This document shows positions 31,672 through 41,392 of a stretch of 64,000 nucleotides of DNA, one piece after another (the first letter of the stretch is position 1; every line of letters begins with the position of its first letter). Source of the stretch: an uncultured Acidimicrobiales bacterium (GTDB lineage: Bacteria > Actinomycetota > Acidimicrobiia > Acidimicrobiales > SZUA-35); contig CALJSB010000018.1 in assembly GCA_937976305.1 (NCBI GenBank), positions 1-64,000 on the forward strand, written 5' to 3'. Both the position numbers and the translations under genes were made by a program. The notes beneath the pieces were generated by a model, which saw only the letters and a list, made by a program, of their open reading frames with translations, was not told where the DNA came from and ran no database searches.

Positions 31672-32547
31672 ATGCGTCACGATCTCCATCCGCCGGTCGC
31701 CGATGTCCGCTTTCTCGTCGAGCGAGCGCTGGCTGAAGACCTCACGCCGTTCGGTGATCTCACGTCGTCGCTGCTTGATCCGACGCTGCAAGCGACAGCA
31801 GAGTTCAATGCTCGTGAGGCAGGCATTCTTGCCGGCACCATCTGCGCCGACGAGACGTTTCAAGCCGTCGATTCCAATCTGTCGATCGAGTGGAACAAGG
31901 CCGACGGTGAGCGACTCATGCCTGGCGATGTCATCGGTGTTGCGAGCGGTCCGTTCGCCACGATGCTCACCGCTGAGCGAACGGCGCTCAACTTCCTCAG
32001 TCACCTGTCTGGCATCGCAACGAATGCGGGCCGCTGGGTCGACGTCGCAGCGGGACGACTCACTGTGTGGGACACCCGCAAGACCACGCCCGGTTATCGC
32101 TCGTTGCAAAAAGCAGCAGTTCGCGCAGGAGGTGCGGCCAATCACCGGGGGAATCTCAGCGATTGGCTGATGCTGAAAGACAACCACCTCGTCGGTCTCT
32201 CGATCACCGAGGCGGTTGAGCGGGCACGGGCGCTGTGGCCGGGCCGGACGATCCACGTTGAGGCTGATCGGGCTGATCAGATGATGGAAGCCCTCAACGC
32301 CGGTGCTGACATCATCCTGCTCGACAACTTCGATCCTCCCGAGCTGATCGAGCTCGTTGCAGCGGCCGATGCCTGGGCCAAAACCAATGGCACCAAGCGA
32401 GCGCTTCTGGAAGCCTCGGGTGGTATCACGCTCGACAAGCTCGACGGGTATGCCGCCACCGGCGTCGATCTCGTCTCGTCAGGTTCTCTGACCAACTCCG
32501 CTCCTGTACTCGACATCGGCCTCGATGTTGTCCCCAACCAGACCTGA
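31672..32547 (+). CDS. nadC: Nicotinate-nucleotide pyrophosphorylase (quinolinate phosphoribosyltransferase)
   Basis: 291 residues. It joins quinolinate and PRPP to nicotinate mononucleotide in de novo NAD synthesis. Family blocks: EDLTPFGDLTSSLL, ERTALNFLSHLSGIATNA, the PRPP/quinolinate site TRKTTPGYRSLQKAAVRAGG, LMLKDNHL with the catalytic Lys, and EASGGITLDKLDGYAATGVD. The nadA and nadB genes that normally accompany it are not in the window. It lies 23 bp after the pseudophosphatase and 6 bp before lysS, so all three may share a transcript. Confidence 0.96.
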   Translation: MRHDLHPPVADVRFLVERALAEDLTPFGDLTSSLLDPTLQATAEFNAREAGILAGTICADETFQAVDSNLSIEWNKADGERLMPGDVIGVASGPFATMLTAERTALNFLSHLSGIATNAGRWVDVAAGRLTVWDTRKTTPGYRSLQKAAVRAGGAANHRGNLSDWLMLKDNHLVGLSITEAVERARALWPGRTIHVEADRADQMMEALNAGADIILLDNFDPPELIELVAAADAWAKTNGTKRALLEASGGITLDKLDGYAATGVDLVSSGSLTNSAPVLDIGLDVVPNQT

Positions 32548-32553
32548 GACTCG

Positions 32554-33954
32554 ATGTCCATCCCGTACCGTTTTGAACCAACGACGACCTCAGACGCTCT
32601 CCGCGCCGAGTTCGGCGAGATCGAGGATGGGGCCGAAACCGGCAAGCAGGCCACGATCTCGGGTCGGCTCATGCTGCGCCGAGTGCAGGGCAAGCTGGCC
32701 TTTGGCACCCTGCAGGACGCCGGCGGGCGAATTCAGTTGTTCGCCCCCGGGAAGGTCACGCCTGACTTCGCGGAGTTCTGCGATCTCAACCTCGGCGACT
32801 GGATTGGGGTCACCGGCGAGATCATGAAGACCCGCAAGGGCGAGTTGTCGATCAAGGTTGAACAGTGGACCATCTTGGCTGAGGCCAAGCGGCCGTTCCC
32901 CGACAAGTTTCACGGGATCAGCGACCAAGACATGCGCTACCGCCAGCGCTACGTCGACCTCTGGGTCACGCCGGAGTCACGGGCGACCTTCGAGATGCGT
33001 TCGAAGGTGATGTCGCTGACGCGGCGCTGGCTCGAGGAGCGCAACTTCATGGAGGTCGAAACACCCGTCTTCCACCCGATTCCTGGCGGCGCGCTGGCCA
33101 AGCCCTTCACGACCCATCACAACGCGCTCGACCTCGAGCTCTACTTGCGAATCGCCCCAGAGCTCTATCTGAAGCGCCTTGTTGCCGGCGGCTTTGAGCG
33201 GGTCTTCGAGATCGCACGTGTGTTCCGCAACGAAGGCATCTCGACTCGGCACAATCCCGAGTTCACCATGCTCGAGCTCTATCAGGCCTACGCCGACTAC
33301 ACCGACATCATGAAGCTCACCGAGGAGCTCATCGAGCATCTCGCCCTCGAGATTCACGGCACGACGCAACTGACCTACGACGGCAAGCCGCTCGATCTCT
33401 CAGCGCCGTGGCGTCGAGCCTCGATGCTTGAGCTCATCGAAGAACGAACGACCCTCAAACTGCGTCTCGACGACGACATCGAGTCGCTTCGGGCCACGGC
33501 AAGCGAGTTCAACATTCCCCTCAAGGATTCCTACGGCCCCGGCAAGATCATTCTCGAGATCTACGAAAAAGCGGTCGAGGGTGAGATGTGGGATCCGGTC
33601 TTCGTTACCGACTACCCCAAAGAGGTATCACCCCTGTCTCGTGATCATCGCGAGCTTGCTGGGTTCACCGAACGGTTCGAGGGCATCGTTTGTGGTCGTG
33701 AGCTCTGCAACGCATTCAGCGAGCTCATCGACCCCGAGGAACAGCGAGCTCGCTTCGAAGATCAAGCGGCCCAGAAGGCCGACGGCGACGACGAAGCCAT
33801 GGTGGTCGACGAGGACTACTTGCGAGCAATGGAGTATGGATTGCCGCCCACCGGAGGGCTCGGTATCGGCATGGACCGACTCGTGATGCTCCTCGCGAAT
33901 GTGCAGACGATCCGCGACGTCGTCTTGTTCCCAACGCTTCGACCCGAAGCGTGA
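32554..33954 (+). CDS. lysS: Lysyl-tRNA synthetase, class II
   Basis: 466 residues. N-terminal OB-fold anticodon-binding domain ([21 protein letters not shown], then [19 protein letters not shown]), then the class II catalytic core: motif 1 [21 protein letters not shown], motif 2 [24 protein letters not shown] and motif 3 [31 protein letters not shown] and the amino-acid-binding region are intact. It is somewhat shorter than the roughly 500-residue norm because of a short N-terminus. Directly after nadC. Confidence 0.97.
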   Translation: MSIPYRFEPTTTSDALRAEFGEIEDGAETGKQATISGRLMLRRVQGKLAFGTLQDAGGRIQLFAPGKVTPDFAEFCDLNLGDWIGVTGEIMKTRKGELSIKVEQWTILAEAKRPFPDKFHGISDQDMRYRQRYVDLWVTPESRATFEMRSKVMSLTRRWLEERNFMEVETPVFHPIPGGALAKPFTTHHNALDLELYLRIAPELYLKRLVAGGFERVFEIARVFRNEGISTRHNPEFTMLELYQAYADYTDIMKLTEELIEHLALEIHGTTQLTYDGKPLDLSAPWRRASMLELIEERTTLKLRLDDDIESLRATASEFNIPLKDSYGPGKIILEIYEKAVEGEMWDPVFVTDYPKEVSPLSRDHRELAGFTERFEGIVCGRELCNAFSELIDPEEQRARFEDQAAQKADGDDEAMVVDEDYLRAMEYGLPPTGGLGIGMDRLVMLLANVQTIRDVVLFPTLRPEA

Positions 33955-34002
33955 CGCTCGCAAAGCTGGATCTAGCGGCCTTCGACCGCACGTCCTGACG
34001 TT

Positions 34003-36291
34003 CTACTTGGCGCCTGTGCCAGCGAGCTGAGCAACCGCCCCGGTCAGATCTTGAGCCGGTGACTCATTGAACGACAGGCGTCGTGAGCCAGAGGCGTCGG
34101 TGACGTGAGCTGATCCGTCGGCTTGACGTACGACCCGGGAAGACACCAACTCGCCCAGGTCTTCCGGAACCGGCAGATCATGTCGGGTCGAACCAATCAC
34201 GAGAAGATGCACGCCGTCGGCACCTGCGAGTGCGTTTCGGAGGGTCTGTGCCTGCGCAGCCCGGCCCGAGTTCTCGAGGTAGTGCAGCGTCGCAACGAGG
34301 TTCGAGACGGTGAGCACAAGCAGCCGGCTGGAGGAACGATCCGAGCGATGGCGGTCCACGAGTGACAGGACCTCGTCAATCCCAGCATCGTCATCGACAC
34401 CGGCATACCCCACGCAGTGATCCATCTGCTGAAGGCGAATCAACGGCCGAGATCCGGAGTCGAGCACAGCGAAGGAGTAGCGATCGGTTGACAGCCCCTT
34501 TGCCAAGTCGAGCGTGACGGTTGCGATCAGCACGTTGGCTTGCGCGAGGGAGTCTGCTGAGAACAGGGTTGTCGAGGTTGCCTCGCGGTTGGTGTTGTCT
34601 GGACGCAATGGCCGCGTTGGAGGGGCTGGTGGCGGCTCGGGCGGTGTCGACCGCGCTGGTTGTCCTGCGGCCGGTTGTGGTGCAGCCGGTGGGTCCGGAG
34701 GTACGAGCCGAGCAGCTGGCTGGGCACCGAGGGGTGGCGCAGGTGGAGTTGCTCCACGATCTTGTGCTTGCGCTGTGCCCTGTGCCGCCGCTGTGCCCTG
34801 TGCCGCCGCTGTGCCCTGTGCTTGCGCTGTGCCCTGTGCTTGCGCTGTGCCCTGTGCTTGCGCTGTGCCCTGTGCCGCCGTTGTGTTTCGTGCTGCTGTG
34901 CGTTGGGCCTCGGCCTTTGCCCGTCGTTCGCTCTCAGCGGCTCTGCGGGCCGCTGCCTCGTTGGCTCGAAGAGCTCTCGTCGCCTCAGCCTGTCGAGCTG
35001 CGTGTTCCCTTGCTTCGCGAGCCAGCCGCTGACGTTGCTGTTCGGCGGGTGCCGCAGAAACTGACGCCGCCGCCAACTTGGTCGTGATGCCGTACGGCAC
35101 GAGTTCATCAGCGACCGTGTTGCCTGTCGCATCGTGCACCTTGGCCAGACCCGACGAATTGATCGAGAGCACGCAACCGACTCCTGGAGGAACTGGGTGA
35201 GCGTTCTCCGTGATGAAGATGCCCTGCCTCGGGGTTATGCCATCGGCTCGGTCGCTCACGATGTAGGAGGCAGATGATGCGTCTGGGTTGACCAGGCCTT
35301 GGCTCCACGACCAGTCCGATGGATGGTCGGTATCGATCGCAACGTTCTGCCCGCCGACTCGCTCGGCTGCGACGAGGGTGAGATAGCGAGCAGCGGCGAG
35401 CGCTGCGGGGCGCGGGCCGGCGATGGCGATTGGCTTTGCCAGCTCGACGTCCAACGGGACCGCTGCGAGCGTCGAGTGTCCCTCGATGATGCCCTGCGGA
35501 TCCCACCCAGCGGCGTGCATGCTGCCAACAGGCGGTTGCCACGGTTGAGTACCTGCGGCAACTGCAGCGACTGACGAAGTGGAGCCTAAACCGATCCCAG
35601 CGAACGATGGCAACACGTCGGCTGGACCAGCCGACATCGAACGGACCTCTCGAGCCGTCTCAATACGTCGCTCCATCAACGCGCTGGCGAGCTGGCCCTT
35701 GGCCTGCACAACTTGTTGATCATTCTCTGCCCTGGCTCGAGCTGCCGATCGTCGACGAAGCAGGAACACAATCAGTGCCAACACTACGCCCGCGCCGGTG
35801 AGCGCAAGCCAAAGAAGCTCTTCCAAAACGAACGACAGTGCAACGCCAACAATGATGGCGATGACGGCGAGCCACAACAACGGCCAGTAGCGGAGCCCTG
35901 CTGCGGGTCGAACCTTGGGAATGATGATCGGGCTTGTCGGAGCAACGATTCGCCTGTTGGTCGACGCAAGCTCCGCATCGGCTCGTTCAAGAACGAACAA
36001 GTCAGGCCCCGCTTGAATCGTGTGACCCGCTTTCAACGGAACCGGTTGTGAGACGGTTCGACCCTCGATCGACACCGCATCCCGTCCAGGCGAGAGGAGG
36101 ACGTCCTCTCGCGAGCGAACCTCGAGTTCGAAGCTCACAACCGCTGGATCCCCAACGTCAAGACCAGCGTCCTCGGTCTTGCTTGGTCCGAATTGATAGA
36201 CGCCTCGGCGTAGGGGCATCGTCTGCCCCGACGTCAATCCGCCCACGTGTTTCAGGATGAGGATTGCATCCTCCGCCCCAGTCACCGCCAT
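34003..36291 (-). CDS. FHA-type membrane protein, degenerate EssC/FtsK-like
   Basis: 762 residues from the ATG at 36291, which has GGGAGG 9 nt upstream; the track start at 36360 is less likely. Residues about 8-100 look like an FHA/ubiquitin-like domain (ILILKHVGGLTSGQTMPLRR). Two membrane helices follow (about 136-155 and 159-178). Residues 250-330 (AAVPLDVELAKPIAIAGPRP) and 600-730 (NVLIATVTLDLAKGLSTDRY, then FAVLDSGSRPLIRLQQM) resemble pieces of EssC/EccC-type ATPase modules, but no Walker A or B motif is present. Between them lie a basic coiled coil, seven hexapeptides GTAQAQ/GTAAAQ and a proline-rich linker. It may be a non-catalytic scaffold. Confidence 0.65.
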   Translation of the reverse strand: MAVTGAEDAILILKHVGGLTSGQTMPLRRGVYQFGPSKTEDAGLDVGDPAVVSFELEVRSREDVLLSPGRDAVSIEGRTVSQPVPLKAGHTIQAGPDLFVLERADAELASTNRRIVAPTSPIIIPKVRPAAGLRYWPLLWLAVIAIIVGVALSFVLEELLWLALTGAGVVLALIVFLLRRRSAARARAENDQQVVQAKGQLASALMERRIETAREVRSMSAGPADVLPSFAGIGLGSTSSVAAVAAGTQPWQPPVGSMHAAGWDPQGIIEGHSTLAAVPLDVELAKPIAIAGPRPAALAAARYLTLVAAERVGGQNVAIDTDHPSDWSWSQGLVNPDASSASYIVSDRADGITPRQGIFITENAHPVPPGVGCVLSINSSGLAKVHDATGNTVADELVPYGITTKLAAASVSAAPAEQQRQRLAREAREHAARQAEATRALRANEAAARRAAESERRAKAEAQRTAARNTTAAQGTAQAQGTAQAQGTAQAQGTAAAQGTAAAQGTAQAQDRGATPPAPPLGAQPAARLVPPDPPAAPQPAAGQPARSTPPEPPPAPPTRPLRPDNTNREATSTTLFSADSLAQANVLIATVTLDLAKGLSTDRYSFAVLDSGSRPLIRLQQMDHCVGYAGVDDDAGIDEVLSLVDRHRSDRSSSRLLVLTVSNLVATLHYLENSGRAAQAQTLRNALAGADGVHLLVIGSTRHDLPVPEDLGELVSSRVVRQADGSAHVTDASGSRRLSFNESPAQDLTGAVAQLAGTGAK
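34767..34874. repeat. 18-bp in-frame minisatellite (6 perfect units)
   Basis: Six tandem 18-bp units, alternating between CTTGCGCTGTGCCCTGTG and CCGCCGCTGTGCCCTGTG, plus a degenerate seventh. They encode GTAQAQ/GTAAAQ in the linker of the EssC-like protein. Confidence 0.9.
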
Positions 36292-36576
36292 ATTTGAAAC
36301 GCCTCCCGCGTTCGAAACACTACCGAACGGAGAGCCGCTACTCCACACATAGAGTGGCAACCTGCCATTTTCCGTGAGACTTTGCTCAGTTCGTTCGGCG
36401 CAAACAACCCCAAATTGGTGTTATTTACGCTTTGCCGTCTGAGTGGTCCCGCCGATTGGCAGGTCCAGACTCCCAAGAAATGCCGCCCTTGGAAGACCGA
36501 AGGATACACAGTGCCGCGCCGATCGCTGCTGGCTGCAGGCAATTGAGGGTGGCCATCGGGGGCTGTTCCGTGTGGC
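36292..36576. other. Intergenic region upstream of the EssC-like gene
   Basis: 285 bp between two minus-strand genes. The part near 36370-36425 is AT-richer than its surroundings and probably holds the promoter of the EssC-like gene. No ORF or repeat is supported. Confidence 0.4.
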
Positions 36577-39075
36577 TCATCGGAACTCGGCCCAGGTGGC
36601 CTGGACCGTGGCAAGCGAGCTGGATCCACCGGTGCTGGGGCCAGGCGTTGCCATCTGTTCGGCTGTTTGGGCGGTTCCGTGGGCTCCCCGCTCGAGCATG
36701 AAGCCAGCGGCGAGCAACACGAGCCCACCAGCGCCGAGGAGAACCCACAATGGGACAAGAGGCACGACGGCACCAGCTTCGATCACGACGGTCGCAATGA
36801 GGAACACGAGTCCGGCCGCTGTTGGTCCCTGCCACTTTCGTTCGACGCCGAGCGTCAGCGCCGCGATCGAAACAACGCCGGCGACGATCGCGTGCCACCC
36901 CGATGTTGCACCAAAAGCGTCGCCGGCCTCGAGCGAGGTTGCCAGGTTGTCGTGGAGGAGCGACGAGTCGATGCGTTCAAGTAGAGCTGCACCTGAGAAC
37001 AGAGCGATAGCGAGCGGCATGCCGCCCCACGACGACGCGCCATCCCGGGTCGTGGTGAACCCATAGGCGAACAGCAGGAGGGCCGGAGCGGCCAAGTACC
37101 ACTCAGCGGCCACGAGATCCTCACCAGCTGCCCCCAACCATGAGCCGAGCACCATGGCTGGAGTGCCGATAGCGAGGATCGCTTTGTCGTTTCTGACGAA
37201 TGCCTCGAGAACGAGGATCGTGCCGGTCACCATGAGGGCGATGCCCGCTTGGGTGAGGCTCTCGACCGCGGGAACCGTCGCCGCCAGCATCAACAGCCGT
37301 GGCGGCCAGCCAAATCCGGGTGTGCCCACGGTGTAGTGGGCGGCCAGGGCCAGTGCGCCGGCGGTTGCGATGGCAACGGCCGCAACGGCGATGCCCTGTG
37401 GTCCGACGGTTGGTGTGACCAGGAGCGTGACGGCCGCAAGCCCGACGCCGACCCACTGTTCGATGGCTGTGGTTTCGGAGCTCGCCGAGTCAGTGTTGCT
37501 GGGCCTTGACGGGCCGGTGTTGCTGGGCCTTGACGGGCCGGTGTTGCTGGGCCTCGCCGAGTCGGTGTTGCTGGGCCTCGCCGAGTCGGTGTTGAACGTG
37601 ATCGTGGCTCGACCCTGAAGAATGATGGCGGCTGCCAGGCCAACGATGACGTGGTAGCCGGGGTCGATGAGTGAGGCCGCGACGGCGCTGAGCGTGAGGG
37701 CCACGGCCACGGTTGTGGCGAGCATTCGCGGTGCGAGTCCGACACCGATCGCGAAGGCGCACAAGAGCACGGCAGCCCATAGGGCCGAGCCCGTTGCGAG
37801 GGCAGCGACGAGAGCCGCGGTGGCAAGCCCGGCGCTTGAGATTGGCCCGCTTGCCCCAGTCCAGATGCGTTGTGCGATCGAGACGGACACGTTGGATGAC
37901 GCATCAGAAACGAACCAACCGGCAACGAGCAGGATGGCGGCGAACCCGATACCAGCGTCTGATCGGATGCCGTCGCTGTCGATCGCGGCGAGAGCAATGA
38001 TGGCTCCCGCTGCGCTTGTGAGCAGGACGGCGACGTCAACGAACGAGCTGAGACGGTCGGCCCGCTTGAACCAGATTGCTCCCCGGGCGGCAAGAAGAGC
38101 AGCCGCAACGAAGATCAGCGTGGTCTGCTGATGATCGACAAACACCGCGGCCGCGTCTCCCGCCGCACTCACGGCCACGACCGCAGCGGCGACGAACCCA
38201 AGTTCTCGCTCGCCATGGCGAAGTGCGGTGGTGGCGATGGTGGCCAGCGACAGTGCCGCCACGATCGTGGTTTCGATTGGCGAGGCCGAGCTGATCTTGG
38301 CCAACTCGTCGAAGAACGAGCCGTCGAGGGAGCGCTGCCCCGCCCATTGGGCGATCGGGCCAGCAGCGGCGACAACGGCAAGCCCAATGCTCTCCCATGC
38401 GGTGCGGACTGCGACGAGAGCCGCAGCCGCTCCGAGGAACATGACGGCAGGGCGGAGCCCGGCGGTTGACGACAAACCCAGAAAGAATGCGGAAGCCGAA
38501 AGCACTCGTCCGACGGCCATGACGCGGCCACCAACCGCGCCATGGTCCGTCAGGCGGGCTTCTCTGGAGAGAAGGTTCGCGGCGTGGCGGCGCAGCTTCG
38601 TGTCGAGCACCGTGAATGAGAGAACGCCCGCAAGCCCGGCGACAACGCCGGTGGTGGCGCGGTCGGCGCCGAACGCCACTGTGATGCCGCCGATGTCGAG
38701 CGGAATGAGCGCGGCCCCGAGGTGGGTGAGCACACTTGCGATCCCGGGAAGTCGGTGCCGAAGCTGATGGCCTGTCCCGATCGCGAGCGCGGCCAGTGCT
38801 GCGACAACCCCGGCTTTGCCGCTGAGGCCGAGGTGATCCCAGCTCACGGCAATGAAGGTGCCGGCGGCAATCACCATGAGAAGTGCGCCGATCGATGCAA
38901 GAGCAGTCGCGGCGGTCGTGCGGCTCGTGAGCCGATCGATTGTCGCAGTCAGCGGGGGCCGTTGCGCCAGTGGTTTGACGCTGTTGGTAGCGCTGTCGGT
39001 GGCCGCTGGTGGCTCGGGTTGAACGGGTGCCGCAGCTGGTTGAGGTGGTGGTGGAGACGTTGGTGAATCGCTCAT
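36577..39075 (-). CDS. Large polytopic membrane protein (SCO7613-like/DUF2157-like)
   Basis: 832 residues. A proline-rich cytoplasmic N-terminus (SPTSPPPPQPAAAPVQPEPP) leads into about 20 or more hydrophobic segments, beginning TAATALASIGALLMVIAAGTFIAVSWDHLGLSGK. That first-helix pattern resembles DUF2157 and the actinobacterial SCO7613-type membrane proteins. A hydrophilic loop around residues 495-535 carries five repeats of SNTDSARP/SNTGPSRP. No transporter motif is recognisable. Same strand as the EssC-like gene downstream and the response regulator gene upstream. Function unknown. Confidence 0.7.
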   Translation of the reverse strand: MSDSPTSPPPPQPAAAPVQPEPPAATDSATNSVKPLAQRPPLTATIDRLTSRTTAATALASIGALLMVIAAGTFIAVSWDHLGLSGKAGVVAALAALAIGTGHQLRHRLPGIASVLTHLGAALIPLDIGGITVAFGADRATTGVVAGLAGVLSFTVLDTKLRRHAANLLSREARLTDHGAVGGRVMAVGRVLSASAFFLGLSSTAGLRPAVMFLGAAAALVAVRTAWESIGLAVVAAAGPIAQWAGQRSLDGSFFDELAKISSASPIETTIVAALSLATIATTALRHGERELGFVAAAVVAVSAAGDAAAVFVDHQQTTLIFVAAALLAARGAIWFKRADRLSSFVDVAVLLTSAAGAIIALAAIDSDGIRSDAGIGFAAILLVAGWFVSDASSNVSVSIAQRIWTGASGPISSAGLATAALVAALATGSALWAAVLLCAFAIGVGLAPRMLATTVAVALTLSAVAASLIDPGYHVIVGLAAAIILQGRATITFNTDSARPSNTDSARPSNTGPSRPSNTGPSRPSNTDSASSETTAIEQWVGVGLAAVTLLVTPTVGPQGIAVAAVAIATAGALALAAHYTVGTPGFGWPPRLLMLAATVPAVESLTQAGIALMVTGTILVLEAFVRNDKAILAIGTPAMVLGSWLGAAGEDLVAAEWYLAAPALLLFAYGFTTTRDGASSWGGMPLAIALFSGAALLERIDSSLLHDNLATSLEAGDAFGATSGWHAIVAGVVSIAALTLGVERKWQGPTAAGLVFLIATVVIEAGAVVPLVPLWVLLGAGGLVLLAAGFMLERGAHGTAQTAEQMATPGPSTGGSSSLATVQATWAEFR
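37481..37600. repeat. 24-bp in-frame minisatellite (5 units)
   Basis: Five exact-length 24-bp units running from 37481 to 37600, of two kinds (CTTGACGGGCCGGTGTTGCT and CTCGCCGAGTCGGTGTTGCT, each followed by GGGC). They encode 8-residue repeats in a loop of the large membrane protein. Confidence 0.9.
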
Positions 39076-39156
39076 GAATCCAGCGTGAGCCAGAAGTCAT
39101 GGCGCGTCTGTGGGGGTCACCCCCCAAAGGTCTCTGGGGCCGTTCCTAGGTTGGAT

Positions 39157-39792
39157 TCACTCGATGCCGTGCTCGAGGGCGTAGCGCACCAGTTCTTGCT
39201 TGCGATTCAGGTGCAGTTTGCCGAGGATGTTCCGAACGTGATTCTCGACGGTCTTCGGCGAGATGTAGAGCTCTTCACCGATCTCTTTGTAGGTGTGGCC
39301 GCGGGCCACGTACTGCAGCACTTCGCGCTCGCGGTCTGACAATGGTGAGGTCCCGCCAGCGTCCTTCGTCATCTTCCGGAACTCGCCGAGCACGAGGCCG
39401 GCCAACGCGGGCGAGAAGACAGGTTCGCCCTTTGCTGCCTTCCAGAGCGCATCGCGAAGCTCCTCAGGAGGCGTCGATTTGATGAGGTAACCGTTGGCTC
39501 CGGCAGCGACGGCGTCGAGAAGGTCGCGTTCGGCCTCGCTGACGGTCAGCATCACGATGTTGGTCAGCTCGCCGCATTCCTTGGCGACTTTGATGCCGCC
39601 GCCATGGGGCATGTGGAGGTCGCACACAACGAGGTCAGGCTTGTGCTTTTTGATGGCAGTGATTGCCTCTTTCGCATCACCGGCTTCGGCCACTACATGG
39701 AAGTTTTCGCCGAGGTCGGCTCGAACGCCACTGCGCCAGATGGGATGGTCGTCAGCGAGGATGACCGTCACGTGACTACTAAAGCTGCTCAT
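39157..39792 (-). CDS. NarL/LuxR-family response regulator
   Basis: 211 residues from ATG 39792; a GTG at 39837 that overlaps the kinase stop is an alternative start. The receiver domain has VTVILADDHPIWRSGVRADL with the acidic pair, phospho-acceptor Asp in PDLVVCDLHMP, and Lys in GYLIKSTPPEEL. The C-terminal LuxR HTH is SPLSDREREVLQYVARGHTYKEIGEELYISPKTVENHVRNILGKL. Its partner kinase is directly upstream. Targets unknown; the downstream membrane protein genes are candidates. Confidence 0.95.
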   Translation of the reverse strand: MSSFSSHVTVILADDHPIWRSGVRADLGENFHVVAEAGDAKEAITAIKKHKPDLVVCDLHMPHGGGIKVAKECGELTNIVMLTVSEAERDLLDAVAAGANGYLIKSTPPEELRDALWKAAKGEPVFSPALAGLVLGEFRKMTKDAGGTSPLSDREREVLQYVARGHTYKEIGEELYISPKTVENHVRNILGKLHLNRKQELVRYALEHGIE

Positions 39793-39833
39793 GAAGCCCT
39801 GCTCTCTTGCGGCTGTCGCCAGACATTCGATCT

Positions 39834-41042
39834 TCACACATACAGACGAACCTCGACGCCACGACCGGGACGACCGTCGATCTCAACTCGACCGCCTGCC
39901 TCCGTCACTCTTCCGCGAATTGATCGAGTAAGACCCTCGCCTTCAACGAGGTTGTCTGGCTCGAACCCCGAACCGTTGTCTTTCACCGAAACAAACACGG
40001 CGTCTTCGTCGAGCGTCGGATCGTCGGCTGGCTCGGCGTACACGGTTGCCTTGCTGGCTTCGCCGTGTTTCGCGGCGTTGGTCAGGGCCTCGCCAACGGC
40101 GCCACCGATGGCGTGAATCGCCCGAGCTGAACCGGCGGGGATGTCGGGCGCCGTGATCACATCGACCTTCATGCCGTATCGCTGCTCGGCTCGTCGAGCG
40201 GCCGCTCGAAGTGCGGCGGCCACGTCTTCGTCAGCGGCCAGCCCCCCAAAGAGGTACTCGCGAAGCTCGTGCTCTTGGGTGCGGGCGAGAGCGACGAGTT
40301 CACCGTCGCCGCTTCGACGCTGGATGACAGCCAGCGTTTGCAAAACCCCATCATGCAGGGTGCGTGCGACTTCCTCGCGAGCCTTGAACGCCGAAATCTC
40401 GCGATCGGACTCACCCATCCGCTGCATCACGTAGCCAGCGATCCACCCAGCGACGACGAGAAGGACGAGCGTTGCGATTCTGGTCAGGCTCCAGATGCCG
40501 TCGGTCTTGTACGGAAACCAGCCGACGTTTCGTGCCAGCCCGAGCCCGAGCCCGGTGAGCACTGCTGATCGCTGGCCTGCGACCATGGCAACCGTGACAA
40601 TCGAGGCGAGTACCCACACGGTTGGAAGTGATTGGCTGTGATCGGGCGAGCCGTACACCCACACGTCTGCCAGCAACGCGATTGTGCCAAGCACAATCTC
40701 GCCAATCACCGGCACGGGTCGCATGATGAGGTCTGGATCGCGGTTGTAGAGCCACGTCAGCCATGCCGTAAACAGCACGAGGGCCGCGGTGATGGCGATG
40801 CCGACCCCAGGATGGGCAACCGGTAGCTTGGCGGCCTGCCGGTTGCGATCCCAGATTTCGTAGACGAACAGGCCGAAGGCCCACAGGGCAGTAAGCCAGC
40901 GAAACCAGAGCAGGGTTCGTTGCCAGGTGATTCGCGTCGGGCGGGCGACCGCGGGGCTCGACGCGACGAACCAACTGATGATCGGTCCAAGCTTGTTTGG
41001 CGCAGACGCGTCGGCAGCCGTCACCCTGTCATCATCGGCCAT
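39834..41042 (-). CDS. NarL-type sensor histidine kinase
   Basis: 402 residues from ATG 41042 (track start at 41129 is less likely). The N-terminal half has about six membrane helices, beginning ITWQRTLLWFRWLTALWAFGLFVYEI. The HisKA_3 phospho-acceptor His lies in REEVARTLHDGVLQTLAVIQRRS. The ATPase domain has N-box GEALTNAAKHGEAS, G1 DNGSGF and a C-terminal GGRVEIDGRPGRGVEVRLYV. The membrane-embedded sensor without a large external loop resembles MacS/PspC-like kinases that watch the membrane. Its stop nearly touches the response regulator gene. Confidence 0.92.
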   Translation of the reverse strand: MADDDRVTAADASAPNKLGPIISWFVASSPAVARPTRITWQRTLLWFRWLTALWAFGLFVYEIWDRNRQAAKLPVAHPGVGIAITAALVLFTAWLTWLYNRDPDLIMRPVPVIGEIVLGTIALLADVWVYGSPDHSQSLPTVWVLASIVTVAMVAGQRSAVLTGLGLGLARNVGWFPYKTDGIWSLTRIATLVLLVVAGWIAGYVMQRMGESDREISAFKAREEVARTLHDGVLQTLAVIQRRSGDGELVALARTQEHELREYLFGGLAADEDVAAALRAAARRAEQRYGMKVDVITAPDIPAGSARAIHAIGGAVGEALTNAAKHGEASKATVYAEPADDPTLDEDAVFVSVKDNGSGFEPDNLVEGEGLTRSIRGRVTEAGGRVEIDGRPGRGVEVRLYV

Positions 41043-41083
41043 GTCAGAAGTCCGGTGAGCGCATGGTGTGGCAGAATCTGACG

Positions 41084-41344
41084 ATGAGTTCGTTCCTGGT
41101 GACGTCGTTGGTGCTGTCCGTCGTCGCAACGGTTGCCCTCAACGTATTGCCCCGCCTCTTTCCGAATCAGGCTCGTCGGGCTGAGGAGCGGGTTGCTCGT
41201 TCGATCGAAGACGGTTGGGCCAACGGGCCGGATCGAAGCGAACGACCTGGGCCGAGTGTGCGCGTGTTTTTCCCGTGGAAAGCGATGCTCATCGGCTCGG
41301 TTGTACTGACCGTGCTGGTCAATGTGTTTGGGCGTCTCGCCTGA
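41084..41344 (+). CDS. Small two-helix membrane protein, DUF2905-like
   Basis: 86 residues from the ATG at 41084, which has a CAGAAT box 6 nt upstream (ATG 41063 is an alternative). First helix SSFLVTSLVLSVVATVALNV, a charged loop with RRAEERVARSIEDGW, then VRVFFPWKAMLIGSVVLTVLVNVF, which resembles the C-terminal half of DUF2905 proteins. Divergent from the histidine kinase. Function unknown. Confidence 0.65.
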   Translation: MSSFLVTSLVLSVVATVALNVLPRLFPNQARRAEERVARSIEDGWANGPDRSERPGPSVRVFFPWKAMLIGSVVLTVLVNVFGRLA

Positions 41345-41357
41345 GGTGTACGTCGAC

Positions 41358-41383
41358 CTTCGGCCCTCGGTAGGAGGGCGAAG
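41358..41383. terminator. Candidate bidirectional terminator
   Basis: Hairpin CTTCGGCCCTC / GAGGGCGAAG (10 bp with one bulged G, 5-nt loop) between the converging small membrane protein and polyprenyl synthase genes. There is no strong T-tract. Confidence 0.4.
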
Positions 41384-41392
41384 CGGCCTGCG

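Noticed and set aside
34767-34874. CRISPR or non-coding tandem repeat
   Set aside because: The units are 18 bp, in frame and part of a coding linker.
34003-39075. Type VII (ESX) secretion locus
   Set aside because: Only one degenerate EssC-like protein; no WXG100, EccB, EccD or mycosin genes and no Walker motifs.
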